The notes under the pieces were generated by a model. It searched no databases, had not been told where the DNA came from, and saw nothing but the letters and a program-made list of their open reading frames with translations. From NCBI RefSeq assembly GCF_000716335.1, contig NZ_KL591003.1, positions 491,135 through 555,134 on the forward strand: a stretch of DNA of 64,000 nt. Direction: 5' to 3'. This document shows, piece after piece, positions 41,405-50,582 of the stretch; the first letter of the stretch is position 1; every line of letters starts with the position of its first letter. The position numbers and the translations under genes are program-made. Source of the stretch: Streptomyces sp. NRRL S-118. Its GTDB lineage: Bacteria > Actinomycetota > Actinomycetes > Streptomycetales > Streptomycetaceae.

Positions 41405-41872
41405 ATGGCGGCCACTCAGCGCCGGGGCCGGCGGATCATGATGACGGAGGGCGAACTCGACGCCTATCTCACCGAGCGGCGCACCTGCCGGGTGGCGACC
41501 GTCTCACCGGACGGCCGGCCGCATGCCGGGGCCCTGTGGTTCGCCTGGGACGGCACGTCCCTGTGGCTGTACTCGCTCACGCGCAGCCGGCGCTGGGCGG
41601 ACCTGCGCCGCGATCCGCGGATCGCCGTGGTGATCGACGACGGCGAGGAGTACGGCGAGCTGCGGGGCGTGGAGCTGTCCGGGACCGTGGAGTTCGCCGG
41701 GGAGGTGCCGCGCACCGGTGAGCCGTGCCCGGAACTGGAGCTCGCCGAGCGGCTGTTCGCCCGCAAGAACTTCGGCCTGGAGTCCATGCCGCACGACGGC
41801 CGTCACGCATGGCTGCGACTGACGCCGGACGCCGTCGCGTCCTGGGACTTCCGGAAGCTGGGCGGTCCGTAG
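41405..41872 (+). CDS. Pyridoxamine 5'-phosphate oxidase-fold protein
   Basis: The 155-aa protein has the split-barrel flavin-binding fold: CRVATVSPDGRPHAGALWFAWDGTSLW and RSRRWADLRRDPRIAVVIDDG are the typical FMN/F420-binding strands. It is of the PPOX-class F420/FMN type and not the vitamin B6 enzyme proper. The cofactor cannot be fixed from sequence. ATG at 41405 has GGGAG upstream; ATG 41438 is an alternative. It is followed convergently by a LysR gene. Confidence 0.85.
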   Translation: MAATQRRGRRIMMTEGELDAYLTERRTCRVATVSPDGRPHAGALWFAWDGTSLWLYSLTRSRRWADLRRDPRIAVVIDDGEEYGELRGVELSGTVEFAGEVPRTGEPCPELELAERLFARKNFGLESMPHDGRHAWLRLTPDAVASWDFRKLGGP

Positions 41873-42032
41873 CCGGCGGGGCCGCCCTTCCCGCGGCCTC
41901 CGCCTGCCGGCCCGGTGACGGCACCGACCCTTCGGCCGCGGCCCCGGCGCACCTGCGACCCGTTCGCCCTCACCGGCGGCACGGGCGCGGCCGCCCGGCA
42001 CCGCACCGCCCCTCCCGCCCCGGGCCGGGGAA

Positions 42033-42941
42033 CTAGACGGGCTCCACCTCGCGACCCGCCTCCCGCAGTGCCTCCACCGCCGCACGGATCGACGGCCGCC
42101 GCTCCGCGTCCGTGCGCCACACCGCGTAGATGTGCCGCAGCATCGGCTGCCGTACGGGGACGAGGGCGACGCCCTCCGGGACGGGCCCGCGCCCGAGCCG
42201 GGGTGTGACGCACACCCCGAGACCGGCTTGGATCAGCGCGAGCTGGGTGTGGTGCTCACCCGCCAGGTGGGCGATGCGCGGCTCGATGCCCTTGGAACGC
42301 AGCGTGAACATCAGCCAGTCGTGACAGAACTCGCCCGCGGGCCAGGAGACCCAGTCGTCGTCGGCGAAGTCCTCCAGGCCGACTTCGGCCCGCCCCGCCA
42401 GCGGGTGGTCCGCCGGCATCGCGACATCGGCGGCGTCGTCCAGCAGCGGCTCGCGGGTCAGCCCGCCCGGCACGGGCAGCCGCTTGTTGTTCCAGTCGAG
42501 CACCACCGCGAGGTCCATGTCGCCCCGTATCACCTCCTGGATGCCCCGCTCCGGCTCCAGCTCGCTGATCCGGACGGACAGGTCCGGGTGCTCGCGGCGC
42601 AGCCCCGCCACCGCCCGCGGGAACAGCCCGCGCGCGGCCGTCGGGAACCCGGCCAGCCGCACCTCCCCGACCACCTGCCCCCGCTGCGCCTCGATGTCGG
42701 CCTGCGCCAGCTCCACCTGGGACAGGATCCGCGCCGCGTGGTCGGCCAGCAGCAGCCCGGCGTCGGTGAGCCGTACCCCCCGGCCGTTCCTGGCCACCAG
42801 TTGCTGCCCGACCTCGCGCTCCAGTTTGGCCAGCTGCTGCGAGACCGCCGAGGTCGTCACGTGCAGTCCGTCGGCGGCGCCGGTCACCGAGCCGTGCCGG
42901 GCCACGGCGTCGAGGGTCCGCAGGCGCTCCAGGTTCAACAT
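42033..42941 (-). CDS. LysR family transcriptional regulator
   Basis: The 302-aa protein has an N-terminal HTH (LNLERLRTLDAVARHGSVTGAADGLHVTTSAVSQQLAKLE) and a periplasmic-binding-protein-like effector domain. The ATG at 42941 has TAGCAT (complement of 42949-42954) seven bases upstream. It is divergent to an EamA exporter, with 63 bp between them containing AAGC/GCTT repeats, so it very likely controls that exporter in response to the exported compound. Confidence 0.93.
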   Translation of the reverse strand: MLNLERLRTLDAVARHGSVTGAADGLHVTTSAVSQQLAKLEREVGQQLVARNGRGVRLTDAGLLLADHAARILSQVELAQADIEAQRGQVVGEVRLAGFPTAARGLFPRAVAGLRREHPDLSVRISELEPERGIQEVIRGDMDLAVVLDWNNKRLPVPGGLTREPLLDDAADVAMPADHPLAGRAEVGLEDFADDDWVSWPAGEFCHDWLMFTLRSKGIEPRIAHLAGEHHTQLALIQAGLGVCVTPRLGRGPVPEGVALVPVRQPMLRHIYAVWRTDAERRPSIRAAVEALREAGREVEPV

Positions 42942-43004
42942 GTAAGCAATGCTAAGCGAAGCCATCGAGGAAATCTCGCTTGTTCTAAGAGGTTCGGAGG
43001 AGCC

Positions 43005-44069
43005 ATGGTGTTCGTCATGAGCACCGCGACCTCCTCCCCTTCCCCGAGCGACGCCCTCCCGGCCTCACCCGTCCCCGGGGCCGCCGAGGCCCCCCGGAGC
43101 CCCGCGCCCACGTCCACGCCCGCCCAGGACGCACGCGCCTCCGCGGCCGCCTCCCCCCGCCGCGGCACGGACTGGCGCATCCGCTTCGCCGTGCTCTCGC
43201 TGATCTGGGGCTTCAGCTTCCTCCTCATCAAGGTGGGCACGCAGGCGTACGCCCCCTTCCAGGTCACCCTCGGCCGTCTGCTCTTCGGTACGGCGGTCCT
43301 CGCGGTGGCGATGGCGGTCAAGCGCGCGAGGCTGCCGCGCGGCGCCCGGACCTGGGCCCATCTGACGGTGGCCGGGTTCCTGCTCAACGCGCTGCCGTTC
43401 TCCCTCTTCGCCTACGCGGAGCTGACGATCCCGTCCACCCTCGCCGGGATCTGCAACGCCACCTCGCCCCTGTGGGGCATGGTGCTGTCGCTGGTCGCCC
43501 TCTCGGAGGACCGCCCCACCCGCCGCCGCGTCGCCGGACTCGGCATCGGCTTCCTGGGCGTCCTGACCGTGCTCGGCGCCTGGCAGGGCTTCTCCGGGCT
43601 GGACGTCACCGGTACCGCCATGGCGCTGCTGGCCTCGCTCAGCTACCCCATCGGCTGGATCTACGTCCGCCGCACGCTCGCGGGGAGCAGCGCGTCGCAC
43701 CTCTCCCTCACCGGCGCGCAGCTGTTCCTCGCGACCCTGCAACTGGCGGTGATCACACCGCTGTTCACCGCGTGGCCGACGGCGTTCCCGATCGTCCCGC
43801 TGCTCGCGGTGGTCGCGCTCGGCGCCCTGGGCACCGGCCTGGCCGTGCTGATCCAGTACGGCATCGTCGCCGAGGTGGGTCCGACCACCGGCCAGATGGT
43901 CACCTACTTCATCCCCGTCATCGCCACCGCGGCCGGCGTGACGCTCCTGGACGAGCAGCTCACGTGGAACACCCCGGTGGGCGCCCTGATCGTGCTGGCC
44001 GGCGCCGCCCTCACCCAGAGCCGCGCCAGGCCCACCGGAGCACGGCGCCGGGGAGTGTCTGCGGACTAG
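43005..44069 (+). CDS. EamA/DMT family transporter
   Basis: The 354-aa protein has a ~55-residue Pro/Ala/Ser-rich N-terminal cytosolic extension and two EamA repeats of five helices each, beginning IRFAVLSLIWGFSFLLIKVG. The second repeat ends LTWNTPVGALIVLAGAALTQ. GGAGGAG precedes the ATG at 43005. LysR divergence suggests export of an amino acid or aromatic compound (inference). It is one of four DMT proteins in this window. Confidence 0.9.
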   Translation: MVFVMSTATSSPSPSDALPASPVPGAAEAPRSPAPTSTPAQDARASAAASPRRGTDWRIRFAVLSLIWGFSFLLIKVGTQAYAPFQVTLGRLLFGTAVLAVAMAVKRARLPRGARTWAHLTVAGFLLNALPFSLFAYAELTIPSTLAGICNATSPLWGMVLSLVALSEDRPTRRRVAGLGIGFLGVLTVLGAWQGFSGLDVTGTAMALLASLSYPIGWIYVRRTLAGSSASHLSLTGAQLFLATLQLAVITPLFTAWPTAFPIVPLLAVVALGALGTGLAVLIQYGIVAEVGPTTGQMVTYFIPVIATAAGVTLLDEQLTWNTPVGALIVLAGAALTQSRARPTGARRRGVSAD

Positions 44070-44182
44070 GGGGTGCCCGCCCGCAGGGCGGGGCCGGCGG
44101 CGTCCGGCGCGTGCGAGCGCACGACGGGCGGCCGGCGGGGCGCCCGCCGTGCGAGCTGCGGCCGCAGCGGACCCACCGGCCT

Positions 44183-44245
44183 GCCGGGCCCGTCGCCCCG
44201 CGGAACCGCGCGCCCGGCGCGCCCGGCGACACCGCCCGCCCGGCG
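44183..44245. repeat. Degenerate copy of a MocR coding segment, downstream of its stop
   Basis: 44183-44221 is nearly identical to 44351-44390 inside the MocR gene (a 38-40 bp match with two substitutions and one indel), and the similarity continues more weakly to 44245. The block starts immediately beyond the MocR stop. It looks like a local duplication, not a gene. Confidence 0.75.
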
Positions 44246-44248
44246 CGC

Positions 44249-45583
44249 TCACGCGAGGCTGCGCGCCGCCATCGGCCCGGCCGCCGCGGCCACCGCGTCC
44301 GCCAGGGGCGCGATGTCGGCCGTCGTCAGCCCCGAGACGGTGATCCGCATGCCGGGCCCCGTCGCCATGCGGAACCGCGCGCCCGGCGCCACCGCCCACC
44401 CGGCGTGCAGCATGCGGGCCACGGCCCCGGTCTCGTCGGCCAGCGGGACCCAGACGTTCATGCCGCTGCGCCCGTGCGCCTCGACACCGCGCTCCGCGAG
44501 GGCCCGCACGAGCGCGTGCCGGCGCTCCCCGTACGCGGCCGCGACCGCCCGCGTGTCCACCGCGTCCGTCTCCCACAGGTGCACGACCGCGCGCTGCAGC
44601 AGCACGCTGACCCAGCCGGGCCCGAGCCGCTGCCGCCCCGCCAGCCGGTCGAGGGTCACGGCATCACCGGTGAGCACGGCGAGCCGCAGGTCGGGGCCGT
44701 ACGCCTTGGACACGGACCGTACGAACGCCCAGCGGTCCGTCGCACCCGCCAGCGGGTGCAGGGGCAGGTCGACGAAGCCGTGCCCGTGGTCGTCCTCGAT
44801 GAGCAGCACGTCCGCGCGCCGCCCGGCCAGCACCCGCCGCAGTTCGACGGCCCGCGCCCGGCCCACCGCGGCACCCGTGGGGTTCTGCGCCCGGCAGGTG
44901 ACGACGAGGGACCGCGCGCCGCCGTCCAGCGCCGCCGCGACCGCTTCGGGCCGCGGCCCGTCGTCGTCCACGGCGACGGGCACGGGCCGCAGCCCCAGGG
45001 CCGGCACGAGGTCGAGGAGGGCGCCCCACCCGGGATCCTCGACGGCCACCGCGTCCCCCGGCTTCAGGTGCGCCGCCAGGACCCTCTCGATGGCGTCCAG
45101 TGATCCGGAGGTGACGGCGACGGGCCCGCCCGGCACGCCGTCGGCGTCCAGTGCGGTGCGGGCGAGCCGCGCCAGGTCCGGGTCCACGGGCTCCCGGCCG
45201 TAGAGCACCGGGTCCTGGGCGCCGTGCCGGCCGGCGGCGGCGAGCGCCGCGCCGAGCGGCGGCAGCAGCGCCGGGTCGGGGTTGCCCTCCCCCACGTCCC
45301 GTACACCCTCCACCGCCTCGATCCGGAGGCTGCCGCGCGCCGTGGTGGCGGGGCGCGGCCGCACCCGACTGCCCCGGCGCCCGGCCGTCTCGATCACGCC
45401 GCGTTCCCGCAAGGTCCGGTACGCGGCGGCCACCGTATTGGGATTGACCCCCAGCCGGGCCGCCAACTCCCGCATGGGTGGGAGGAGTTGTCCCGGCTCA
45501 AGCTCGCCGGAGCCGACCCCTCGTTCCACGCTCGCGGCGATCTCCGATGCGCGTCGGCCTGTGATCCGATACTCTCCTAGCAC
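44249..45583 (-). CDS. MocR-type GntR/aminotransferase regulator
   Basis: The 444-aa protein fuses an N-terminal GntR winged HTH (residues ~10-75, LPPMRELAARLGVNPNTVAAAY) to a fold-type I aminotransferase domain with PLP Lys293 in VRSVSKAYGPDL and Asp/Tyr partners (LIEDDHGHGF). MocR proteins sense PLP or PLP-amino acid adducts and often regulate pyridoxal metabolism or a divergent gene. The divergent flavin-binding protein of the pyridoxamine-oxidase fold fits that. The GTG at 45583 has CATAAT on its strand 7 nt upstream. It shares an almost superimposed -10 with the other gene. Confidence 0.93.
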   Translation of the reverse strand: MLGEYRITGRRASEIAASVERGVGSGELEPGQLLPPMRELAARLGVNPNTVAAAYRTLRERGVIETAGRRGSRVRPRPATTARGSLRIEAVEGVRDVGEGNPDPALLPPLGAALAAAGRHGAQDPVLYGREPVDPDLARLARTALDADGVPGGPVAVTSGSLDAIERVLAAHLKPGDAVAVEDPGWGALLDLVPALGLRPVPVAVDDDGPRPEAVAAALDGGARSLVVTCRAQNPTGAAVGRARAVELRRVLAGRRADVLLIEDDHGHGFVDLPLHPLAGATDRWAFVRSVSKAYGPDLRLAVLTGDAVTLDRLAGRQRLGPGWVSVLLQRAVVHLWETDAVDTRAVAAAYGERRHALVRALAERGVEAHGRSGMNVWVPLADETGAVARMLHAGWAVAPGARFRMATGPGMRITVSGLTTADIAPLADAVAAAAGPMAARSLA

Positions 45584-45606
45584 AAAGAATATTATGCACT
45601 AGTGCA
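45577..45606. promoter_or_regulatory. Interlocked divergent promoters and MocR operator
   Basis: CATAAT (complement of 45591-45596) is 7 nt from the MocR GTG; TATTAT (45590-45595) is 6 nt from the GTG at 45602. The two -10 boxes overlap by five bases on opposite strands. TGCACTAGTGCA (45595-45606) is a perfect palindrome, and CTAGCACA (45577-45584) is a further half-site. Confidence 0.75.
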
Positions 45607-46285
45607 ATGGAGTGCCGCAATGCCGGAGACCACGGCCGCCTACGAGCCGACCGACCGCACCGTCCCGACCCGCTCCCGCGAGCGGGCTTCCTACGACCGC
45701 GCGCTGGTGCACTCGATACTCGACGAGGCGTACGTGTGCCACCTCGGTTTCGTCCGCGACGGCGCCCCCGTGGTGCTGCCGACGCTGTACGGCCGGGTCG
45801 GCGAGCGCCTGTACGTGCACGGCTCGACCGGTTCGCGCCCGTTGCGCATGGCGGGCCAGGCCGGCCCGGGACTGCCGGTCTGCCTGACCGTCACGCACGT
45901 GGACGGCCTGGTCCTCGCCCGGTCCGCGTTCCACCACTCCATCAACTACCGCTCCGTCGTGGTGCACGGCACGGCCCACCAGGTCACGGACCCCGAGGAG
46001 AAGCGCACGGCGCTCGACGCCCTGGTCGACCATGTCGTGCCCGGCCGTTCGCGCGACTCGCGCCCGGCCGACGCCAAGGAGCTCGCCGCGACCGCGGTCC
46101 TGCGCCTGGACCTGGAGGAGGTCTCCGCGAAGGTCCGCACGGGCGGCCCGAACGACGAGCCCGAGGACCTCACGCTCCCGTACTGGACCGGTGTCGTCCC
46201 GGTCGGCACCGTGCACGGCACCCCCGTCCCGGCCGACGACCTCGACCCGTCCGTCACCCTGCCGGACTACCTCTCGACCCTCTGA
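45602..46285 (+). CDS. Flavin-nucleotide-binding protein, PPOX_2 fold
   Basis: The 227-aa protein has the pyridoxamine 5'-phosphate oxidase-like split barrel of the PF12900 type: AYVCHLGFVRDGAPVVLPTLYGRVGERLYVHGSTGSRPLRMA is the conserved FMN-binding strand set, and the C-terminal GGPNDEPEDLTLPYWTGVVP completes the family. GTG at 45602 is taken as start because of TATTAT six bases upstream; ATG at 45620 is an alternative. The MocR partner suggests that it acts on a B6 vitamer or a PLP-related compound (inference). Confidence 0.88.
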   Translation: MQWSAAMPETTAAYEPTDRTVPTRSRERASYDRALVHSILDEAYVCHLGFVRDGAPVVLPTLYGRVGERLYVHGSTGSRPLRMAGQAGPGLPVCLTVTHVDGLVLARSAFHHSINYRSVVVHGTAHQVTDPEEKRTALDALVDHVVPGRSRDSRPADAKELAATAVLRLDLEEVSAKVRTGGPNDEPEDLTLPYWTGVVPVGTVHGTPVPADDLDPSVTLPDYLSTL

Positions 46286-46447
46286 CACCGGCCCGGCGCC
46301 GCGCGGAGCGCCGGACCGCGGCGGACGGCACCGGCGCTACCACCCCACCCCGGGGCAACGGGCCCGCGAGGACCGGAGAGGACGGGGCGGAGACCGACGG
46401 ACGAGGCCGGACGGCGGGGGCCACCCGACGGCCGGCGCGCCGCTGGC

Positions 46448-47419
46448 TCAGGCCGGCGCCGCCGCCCGGGCCCTGCCCCGGCCCCTGGCCGCCCACGCCT
46501 CCGCGAGCGCCAGTCCGGCCACCGCCGCCAGCAACAGCAGCGTGCCCACCACCGTGGCCGCGGTCAGCCGCTCGTCGAGCATCGTCACCGCGATGACCGC
46601 GGCGCTCACCGGCTCGAGGAGCATGATCACCGACACCGTGGCCGCCCGTACCACCGCCGCCCCCGCGAAGTAGAGCGCGTACGCCAGCGCGGTCGGCACC
46701 GCCGCGATGTACGCCAGCAGCCCCACCACCTGGGCGAGGTCGGCCGTACGCGGCAGCAGGCCCTCGGCACCCGCCAGGGGCAGCAGACCGGCCCCGCCGA
46801 TCGCGAAGGCCCACGCCGTCGTGACGAGCGCGTCACCGCCGCCGGCGTCGCGTCCGAGCCACCGCGTCAGCAGCGTGATCGCCGCGTACGCCGCCGCCGA
46901 CAGCACGGCCAGCGCCACCCCGGCGGGCCGCACCTCGCCGGTGCCGCCGCTGCCGAGCACGAGCACGAGCAGACCGCCGAGAGCGCCCACGACCGCGAGG
47001 CTCCCGCCCCGCCCGAGCCGCTCGCCCATGGTCAGGCGGGCGCCGAGGGCGATCAGCACCGGCCCGGCCCCCAGGGTGACGACGGTGCCGACGGCGAGAC
47101 CGGTCGCCTCGACGGCCGCGAAGTACGCGCTCTGGAAGACGGTCAGGCCGATGCCCGTGCCGAGGACGCGCAGCAGCCGCCTGCGGCGCGGCTCGGCCGG
47201 TCCGGCCGCACGCCGCCGCCGTACCGCGAGCACGGCGAGCAGCAGCACGAGCCCTCCGGCGCAGCGCCAGAACGACAGGGCCAGCGGTCCGAGGTCGCTG
47301 ATCCGGAACACCAGCGAGGCCGCCGCCCCGGCGGTGCCCCACGCCACTCCGGCGACGATCAGATGGAACAGACTCCGCCCGACGGACGCAGCCGTGGACG
47401 CGGAGGAGGAATTCGACAC
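46448..47419 (-). CDS. EamA/DMT family transporter
   Basis: The 323-aa protein has ten predicted helices in two EamA halves, with the N-terminal [20 protein letters not shown] and [18 protein letters not shown] helices. GTG at 47419 has GGAGA upstream. It is one of two EamA genes lying on the same strand here, and the first of the two lies 208 bp upstream. Substrate unknown. Confidence 0.9.
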   Translation of the reverse strand: MSNSSSASTAASVGRSLFHLIVAGVAWGTAGAAASLVFRISDLGPLALSFWRCAGGLVLLLAVLAVRRRRAAGPAEPRRRRLLRVLGTGIGLTVFQSAYFAAVEATGLAVGTVVTLGAGPVLIALGARLTMGERLGRGGSLAVVGALGGLLVLVLGSGGTGEVRPAGVALAVLSAAAYAAITLLTRWLGRDAGGGDALVTTAWAFAIGGAGLLPLAGAEGLLPRTADLAQVVGLLAYIAAVPTALAYALYFAGAAVVRAATVSVIMLLEPVSAAVIAVTMLDERLTAATVVGTLLLLAAVAGLALAEAWAARGRGRARAAAPA

Positions 47420-47627
47420 GTGACTTCTCCGTGTGAGAACAGGAAAGGGTTGGCCGCTCGACTGCGTACGCGGGCAGCGACGAACCGCTCGGGGACTGCC
47501 CGAGCCCGGTCCTCATCAGGGATCCCGAAACAGGCCGGAACGGATGTCCGGCCCCGGTCCGGGGAAGCACTGCCGCCCGCGTCAGGCGGCAGGCGGCGGA
47601 AGCACGGTCGAATGCATGATCGCCACC

Positions 47628-48617
47628 TTACGGGGCGGCTCGTCCGGCCGTCACTTCGTCGCTCCCGGCCGGCAACGGGTCCGACCCCGCGACCGGCCCA
47701 GCCGGCGCAGCCTTCGGCGCCGACGACTGGGCGATGAAGGCGCCCACGAGCACCACGGCACCACCGATGATCTGCGGCGCCGACAGGTGTTCCTTCAGCA
47801 GCACCCACGCCAGTACGGTCGCGATGACCGCCTCCAGGCATGCCACCACGCCCGCCACCTGCGGCGAGAGCCTGCGTACGGCGACGATCCCGGTGACGTA
47901 CGCGAGGACGGTGGCGATCAGCACGATCCAGGCGAGCAGCAGCCAGGCCGGCGCCGCCGTCCCGCCCATGTCGGCGGTGCCGCGCAGCACGGACCAGTCC
48001 ATTCCCCACGGCCGCGCGACGGCGGTGAGCACGAGGGCGCCGATGAGCAGCCCGAACGCGATGACACCGAGCGGGTCGGCGGGCTCCGCCTCGTCGCTGC
48101 CCTGGTCGGACAGGACGAAGTAGCCGACCTGGCAGCAGGCCGCACCGAGGGCCAGCAGCAGCCCCAGCAGGTCGAAGCTCAGCCCGGCCCACACCTCGAC
48201 GACGCAGGCGAGGCCGCCGACCGCGAGGACCACGCCGAGGGCGGCGGCGCGGGTGACCGGCCGGCGCTGGACGAAGCGGACCCAGCCGAGGACGAGCGCG
48301 GGGGCGAGGTACTCGATGAGCAGCGCGACGCCGACGGGGATGCGCGACAGGGCGGCGAAGTAGAAGGCCTGGACACCGGCCACCGCGAGCAGTCCGAAAC
48401 CGGCGAGGAGTGCGGGCTTGCGGCGCAGCAGGTCGCGGTGGCGCCACGCCACGGGCAGCATGACGAGTGCGGCGCCGGCGACCCGGAGCCACACCACGTG
48501 CAGCGGGTCGAGACCCGCCTCGATCAGCGGCTTGGCCGCGACACCTGACCCACCGAATGCGAAGGCCGAGGCCAGGGCAAGTCCCAGGCCGGCGCTTCTC
48601 CCCTGAGACGCGTGCAT
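47628..48617 (-). CDS. EamA/DMT family transporter
   Basis: The 329-aa protein has ten helices with the two EamA repeats, beginning LGLALASAFAFGGSGVAAKPLIEAG and ending with a short polar tail. The ATG at 48617 has CATGAT (complement of 48624-48629) six bases upstream, so the mRNA may be leaderless. It resembles RhaT/YdcZ-free DMT exporters. Substrate unknown. Confidence 0.9.
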   Translation of the reverse strand: MHASQGRSAGLGLALASAFAFGGSGVAAKPLIEAGLDPLHVVWLRVAGAALVMLPVAWRHRDLLRRKPALLAGFGLLAVAGVQAFYFAALSRIPVGVALLIEYLAPALVLGWVRFVQRRPVTRAAALGVVLAVGGLACVVEVWAGLSFDLLGLLLALGAACCQVGYFVLSDQGSDEAEPADPLGVIAFGLLIGALVLTAVARPWGMDWSVLRGTADMGGTAAPAWLLLAWIVLIATVLAYVTGIVAVRRLSPQVAGVVACLEAVIATVLAWVLLKEHLSAPQIIGGAVVLVGAFIAQSSAPKAAPAGPVAGSDPLPAGSDEVTAGRAAP

Positions 48618-48743
48618 CGGCACATCATGGCAGGAACGCGTCAGGAGCGTAAAGCCCGTGACACCTGTTGAGACGAGCCGCACCGCCGGCCGGCCGGCCG
48701 GCGCACCATCACGGAACACCGGTCACGGGACCGGGGACGGCCA

Positions 48744-48775
48744 ATGGCGCCGGACCCTGCGGGGCCCGGCGCCAT
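48744..48775 (-). terminator. Hairpin downstream of the PadR gene
   Basis: ATGGCGCCGG (48744-48753) pairs with CCGGCGCCAT (48766-48775) around a 12-nt loop. It lies 120 bp after the PadR stop on the leftward transcript. Confidence 0.6.
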
Positions 48776-48893
48776 GGCCGGTGCGCCGGGACGGCGGTCT
48801 TCCGGCGAACAGCCGCCCCCTCGATGGACGGCCGCATTCCAGGAGGTCCCGTCCTCCGGTCGGCCGCCCGGAGACCGGGACCGGGCGGTCGCC

Positions 48894-49559
48894 TCAGCCC
48901 TCGTCGGCGAGGATGAGGTAGAGCTTCTTCCGGGCCTCGTTGACGACGGCCAGCGCCTTCTGCCGCTGCTCGGCGTCGCCGGTCTTCCACACCTGCCCGA
49001 AGGCTTCGAACAGACCGAAGCCCGCCTGCCGCACCTCGCTCAGGGCCTCCCAGTCGACACCGCGCCCCGGCTCGTCCCACGGCGCCTCGGGCCCCGCTTC
49101 CGCCTCGGCGCGCCCGGTGTCGCTGAGCGTGAACAGCTTCTTGCCGCCCTCGCTCTCGCTGACGATCAGCCCCTCGTCCTCCAGCAGCTGGAGGGTCGGG
49201 TACACCGAGCCCGGGCTGGGCCGCCAAGCCCCGCCACTGCGCTCGGCGATCTCCCGGATCATCTCGTAACCGTGCATCGGGCGGTCCTTCAGCAGCGCGA
49301 GGATCGAGGCGCGCACATCGCCGCGCCGCGCCCTGCCCCGGCCGCCTCCGCGACCGCGACCGCCTCCGAAGGGGCCGCCCCAGAAGGGACCTCCACCGAA
49401 CGGTCCGCCGCCGAAGCCCGGCCCGAACGGGCCGAAAGCCGCGCGCAGGCCCTCGAAGTCGCCCCGTCGCTCGCCCCAGCCGCGATGACCGGGGCCGCAG
49501 TGACCGTGCCCCCGGCCGTGCTGGTGCTCGGGGCCCTGTCCGTGTCCATGGGAACGCAT
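48894..49559 (-). CDS. PadR family regulator with His/Gly-rich N-terminus
   Basis: The 221-aa protein has a ~90-residue N-terminal extension (His-rich in the first 25 residues, then FGGGPF repeats and an Arg/Gly stretch) before the PadR winged helix: VRASILALLKDRPMHGYEMIREIAERSGGAWRPSPGSVYPTLQLLEDEG. The C-terminal dimerisation helices follow. PadR proteins repress their own or efflux genes and sense small molecules; the His-rich extension could bind metal or heme (inference). ATG at 49559 has AGGAG upstream. The leader carries a CGATATATCG palindrome. Confidence 0.9.
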   Translation of the reverse strand: MRSHGHGQGPEHQHGRGHGHCGPGHRGWGERRGDFEGLRAAFGPFGPGFGGGPFGGGPFWGGPFGGGRGRGGGRGRARRGDVRASILALLKDRPMHGYEMIREIAERSGGAWRPSPGSVYPTLQLLEDEGLIVSESEGGKKLFTLSDTGRAEAEAGPEAPWDEPGRGVDWEALSEVRQAGFGLFEAFGQVWKTGDAEQRQKALAVVNEARKKLYLILADEG

Positions 49560-49625
49560 CGCTGACACTCCTTCCATCAATGATCTGTCGCGATGCTTCA
49601 ACGATATATCGGAATAGGTCGGCGG
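49560..49625 (-). promoter_or_regulatory. PadR promoter/operator region
   Basis: CGATATATCG (49602-49611) is a perfect 10-bp palindrome next to TCGCGATG. The AT-rich tract upstream of the PadR ribosome-binding site makes it a likely auto-operator. Confidence 0.6.
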
Positions 49626-49698
49626 GCAATCGCTTCCGGGCCAGGAACCCGGAATTGGCCTTGGCCTGCCCCTTCCCGGCGCCCCTACCGTCGTGTCC

Positions 49699-50508
49699 AT
49701 GCGGATTCGAATCGTCGACGCCTTCACCGACCGCCCCTTCTCCGGCAACCCGGCGGGCGTGCTGCTCCTCGACGCCTTCCCGGACGACCACTGGCTCCAG
49801 AAGGTGGCCGCCGAGGTCGGCCTCTCCGAGACGGCCTTCGCCCACCCCCTCCCGGCCGGCGGCGACGCGGACTGGGCGCTGCGCTGGTTCACCCCGGTCG
49901 CCGAGGTGGACATGTGCGGCCACGGGACTCTGGCCACCGCCCACGTCCTGCACACCACCGGCCGCGCGACCGGCACCGTCCGCTTCGCGGCACGCTGCGG
50001 GATCCTGTCGGCCACGGCCGGCGAGGACGGCTCGATCACGCTGGACTTCCCGACCTCGTCACTGACGCCGGTGCCCGCGCCCGACGGGCTCGCGAAGGCG
50101 CTGGGCGCCGAGGTGGTGTCCGTGCACGACACCGCCGCCCACATCGGCGACCTGCTGGTGGAGCTGGCGGACGAGCAGGCCGTACGGTCCCTGGCACCGG
50201 ACCTCGCGGCGCTGGCGGCCCTGTCGGACCGGGGCGTCATCGCCACGGCCGCGGCGGACGACCCGGCGCGCGGCTACGACTTCGTCTCCCGCTGCTTCTT
50301 CCCGGCACTCGGCATCGACGAGGACCCCGTGACGGGCAGCGCGCACACCGCGCTCGCCCCCTTCTGGTCGGCCCGCTCCGGGCGCGACGAGCTGACCGGG
50401 TTGCAGGGCGGAGCGCGCACCGGTCTGGTGCGCACCACGCTGCGCGGCGAGCGCACCCTCCTCACCGGCAGCGCGGTGACGGTCATCGAGGGCGACCTGC
50501 TGGTCTGA
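49699..50508 (+). CDS. PhzF family isomerase/epimerase
   Basis: The 269-aa protein matches PhzF: RIRIVDAFTDRPFSGNPAGV opens the first hotdog-like half, SETAFA carries the catalytic Glu, and GIDEDPVTGSAHTALAPFW is the second-half signature. It should isomerise or cyclise a small substrate; genuine phenazine genes are not adjacent. ATG at 49699 has TACCGT seven bases upstream (49686-49691), so the mRNA is likely leaderless. A strong terminator follows. Confidence 0.93.
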   Translation: MRIRIVDAFTDRPFSGNPAGVLLLDAFPDDHWLQKVAAEVGLSETAFAHPLPAGGDADWALRWFTPVAEVDMCGHGTLATAHVLHTTGRATGTVRFAARCGILSATAGEDGSITLDFPTSSLTPVPAPDGLAKALGAEVVSVHDTAAHIGDLLVELADEQAVRSLAPDLAALAALSDRGVIATAAADDPARGYDFVSRCFFPALGIDEDPVTGSAHTALAPFWSARSGRDELTGLQGGARTGLVRTTLRGERTLLTGSAVTVIEGDLLV

Positions 50509-50529
50509 GGCCGCGGAACCGGCCGGGTA

Positions 50530-50570
50530 CGGCGAAGGGGCGTACGGCGGTGCCGTACGCCCCTTCGCCG
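50530..50570. terminator. Bidirectional terminator, 19-bp perfect stem
   Basis: Arm 50530-50548 (CGGCGAAGGGGCGTACGGC) pairs perfectly with 50552-50570 around a GGT loop. It separates the convergent PhzF and CPBP genes. Confidence 0.9.
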
Positions 50571-50582
50571 TCCTGCGTCAGT

